From a virus: 22,630 nt of DNA. The stretch is taken from the IMG/VR virus record IMGVR_UViG_3300034072_000599, positions 1 to 22,630 of that record. One strand, 5' to 3'. This document shows, piece by piece, positions 21,851-22,630 of the stretch. The position numbers and the translations under genes were made by a program. Below the pieces are notes generated by a model. It was not told the DNA's origin. It saw only the letters and a program-made list of their open reading frames with translations, and ran no database searches. Numbering within the stretch: position 1 is the first letter of the stretch; each line of letters begins with the position of its first letter.

Positions 21851-21891
21851 ACCGACCACCTCATTCCAAGCAGGGGGATTAGCGCGATCAT
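21847..21891 (-). CDS. Micro-ORF (14 aa) between coupled genes
   Basis: The frame reads MIALIPLLGMRWSV. Its ATG (21889-21891) overlaps the stop of the upstream 108-aa gene, and its stop overlaps the ATG of the next one, both as ATGA. This double joining suggests it is either a short translated leader or a remnant that keeps translation coupled. It resembles the start of the 43-aa peptide (shared IPLLG and RW). No ribosome binding site is visible. Translation is not proven. Confidence 0.35.
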   Translation of the reverse strand: MIALIPLLGMRWSV

Positions 21892-22214
21892 TGGGGGCCT
21901 GCTTTGGTGAGGGCGGCGCGGGCGTCTGCCTCGAACGCGGGAAACTCTCCCGGCATCTGATCGTTGATGATCTCCAAGGCATCGCGGACAAGCTGAAGCA
22001 GTTCTGGTGCAGCGGCTATCAGGCGGGCGTTGGCGATGACGCAACTATAATCGCCGCTTTCAATCTCAGTTGGCCAAGGCAGGGCGTATCCAACGAGACC
22101 GCCAAGATTGTCACCGATGATGGGGACACCAAAATCAGGGCCTTCAGTCTCCACTAGCTGTGTCAACCAAGGCCCCGGAGTGTGCCCCGCCGCGTCAGGT
22201 GTTTGGGCTGTCAT
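21888..22214 (-). CDS. Unassigned phage protein with HTPGPW and ANARLIAAAPELL motifs (108 aa)
   Basis: The product begins MTAQTPDAAGHTPGPWLTQL and has CVIANARLIAAAPELLQLVRDALE (about residues 58-81). The HTPGPW start and ANARLIAAAPELL pattern are very frequent in phage and prophage proteins of unknown function. It is the first gene of the minus-strand operon, with a region holding candidate control sites upstream. No strong Shine-Dalgarno precedes the ATG (GGCGGTGCAGC). Confidence 0.7.
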   Translation of the reverse strand: MTAQTPDAAGHTPGPWLTQLVETEGPDFGVPIIGDNLGGLVGYALPWPTEIESGDYSCVIANARLIAAAPELLQLVRDALEIINDQMPGEFPAFEADARAALTKAGPQ

Positions 22215-22356
22215 GCTGCACCGCCAGAAACTCGAGGTTTCCGCTCCGGTGCATCTCCGGTGAAACGAGGTGGAATCGCGCAGATGTTCCTAGCTCGTTC
22301 CGCCGAGCAGGAGACGCAAAAGCACGGTTTTCTGCGGGTTACATCAACAGCCGCTT
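22215..22356. promoter_or_regulatory. Candidate control region of the minus-strand operon
   Basis: No gene is seen here. It lies between the first minus-strand gene and the attachment site. A direct repeat TCCGGTG occurs at 22245-22251 and 22256-22262, an 11-base period close to one helix turn, and an inverted repeat GCTCG...CGAGC at 22293-22308. These could be operator sites. Promoter boxes are not clear; a TTGATG-17-TGCTTT on the minus strand is a weak candidate. Confidence 0.35.
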
Positions 22357-22403
22357 CCTTCGGGAGGCAGGGGCCGGAGGTTCGAATCCTCTTTCCCCGA
22401 CCA
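22357..22403 (+). other. Attachment site: 3' part of tRNA-Pro(CGG)
   Basis: The sequence holds the anticodon loop (TTCGGGA, 22359-22365, anticodon CGG at 22361-22363), the 3' anticodon stem GGCAG, the T arm (GGAGG-TTCGAAT-CCTCT) and the acceptor strand TTCCCCG followed by A and CCA (22401-22403). The expected 5' half, which would begin CGGGGAA about 77 bases before the CCA end, is absent, and the 5' anticodon stem CTTCC no longer pairs fully with GGCAG. This is the pattern left when a phage integrates at the anticodon loop of a tRNA gene, with the restored tRNA at the other prophage end, outside this window. Confidence 0.75.
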
Positions 22404-22406
22404 TTT

Positions 22407-22420
22407 CACCTTCGAAGGTG
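22407..22420. repeat. Perfect 14-bp palindrome after the tRNA end
   Basis: CACCTTCGAAGGTG is its own reverse complement. It lies four bases after the CCA end of the tRNA fragment. It could be part of tRNA 3' processing or termination, or simply a spacer. Confidence 0.4.
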
Positions 22421-22424
22421 ATCG

Positions 22425-22454
22425 AAAGGGCGGCCTTCGGGTCGCCCTTTTCGT
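22425..22454 (+). terminator. Intrinsic terminator of the tRNA-Pro transcript
   Basis: Bases 22425-22435 pair with 22440-22450 in an 11-bp stem (one G·T pair) around a TTCG tetraloop, and TTTTCGTTTG follows. The structure is a classic Rho-independent terminator. It is host DNA that normally ends transcription of tRNA-Pro. Confidence 0.8.
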
Positions 22455-22606
22455 TTGTCGAGGCTGCTCGGTTCATCGCGCACCTGCCACAACTCCTTCA
22501 TTTGGCCCGCAAATCCGTCTCGCAAAGTCGCAAGACGGGTTCCGCTGGGGAACAACAACGACGACCTTGTCCGGGTTAGCCAATCAACTGGACAGGAACT
22601 TTACTC

Positions 22607-22630
22607 GTGACAATCCGCAAGCTGACCGTT
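22607..22630 (+). CDS. Possible host gene, first codons only
   Basis: GTG 22607 with AGGA nine bases upstream begins a frame MTIRKLTV that runs off the window. The first eight codons cannot identify a product. The 150 bases before it (22455-22606) show no other gene and presumably hold its promoter region. Confidence 0.35.

Noticed and set aside
22327-22403. Complete tRNA-Pro gene
   Set aside because: The 5' acceptor strand CGGGGAA and the D arm are missing and the 5' anticodon stem is altered, so only the 3' part is present.
22160-22579. 139-aa plus-strand frame across the attachment site
   Set aside because: It runs through the tRNA fragment and terminator. The EAGAGGSNPLSPT part is the usual false translation of a tRNA 3' end.
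1-22630. CRISPR array or insertion sequence
   Set aside because: I saw no regularly spaced repeats and no transposase-like frame or terminal inverted repeats.

Overview
The window is the structural, lysis and right-hand accessory part of a prophage of a contractile-tailed phage (myovirus morphology), together with its right chromosomal junction. The host looks like a high-GC alphaproteobacterium, possibly a sphingomonad. That host guess rests on the GC-rich third codon positions, the protein flavour and the tRNA-Pro sequence. It is an inference, not a database result. Terminase, portal, integrase and repressor are not in the window and would have to lie to the left.

Layout. Bases 1-140 are AT-rich and unlike everything to their right. 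An open frame without a start begins at about 141, so this is probably a recombination or assembly junction that cuts off the 5' end of a phage gene. From 192 to 17420 all genes run on the plus strand, nearly all separated by a few bases or joined by ATGA/GTGA overlaps. The order is: two unassigned proteins; a DUF2213 protease/scaffold-type protein; a capsid cement protein; a DUF2184 major capsid protein; neck genes (DUF4054, gp10-like, LIC_12616-like); a DUF3383 tail sheath; a tail tube; a tail assembly chaperone with a GGGTTTT -1 frameshift site; a tape measure protein with a C-terminal lysozyme-like domain; the baseplate (adaptor, plug, hub, Gp138-like spike, gp25-like wedge, gpJ, DUF2612); a tail fibre; and a lysis cassette (XhlA-like, GH19 endolysin, 36-aa membrane peptide, holin-like, Rz, embedded Rz1).

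From 17507 to 22214 the strand switches. About sixteen small minus-strand genes form one overlapping polycistron read from 22214 leftwards. Most have no recognisable function, but several carry paired CxxC zinc motifs, one is Rmf/CrpP-like, and one carries a phage-typical HTPGPW...ANARLIAAAPELL pattern. Many share the same translation start cassette (AAGGACAAGCCATGACC), which also encodes the end of the upstream protein. Three genes here are too small for ordinary ORF calling: a 48-aa double zinc ribbon, a 43-aa peptide and a 14-aa micro-ORF.

At 22357-22403 lies the 3' part of a tRNA-Pro(CGG) gene without its 5' half, followed by a strong intrinsic terminator. This marks the prophage attachment site. 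The last ~220 bases are host chromosome, ending in the first codons of a possible host gene.

The observations most worth following are the frameshift chaperone, a near-identical hairpin placed before both the head operon and the tape measure gene, the repeated start cassette with zinc-ribbon genes in the minus-strand block, and the tRNA-Pro attachment junction.
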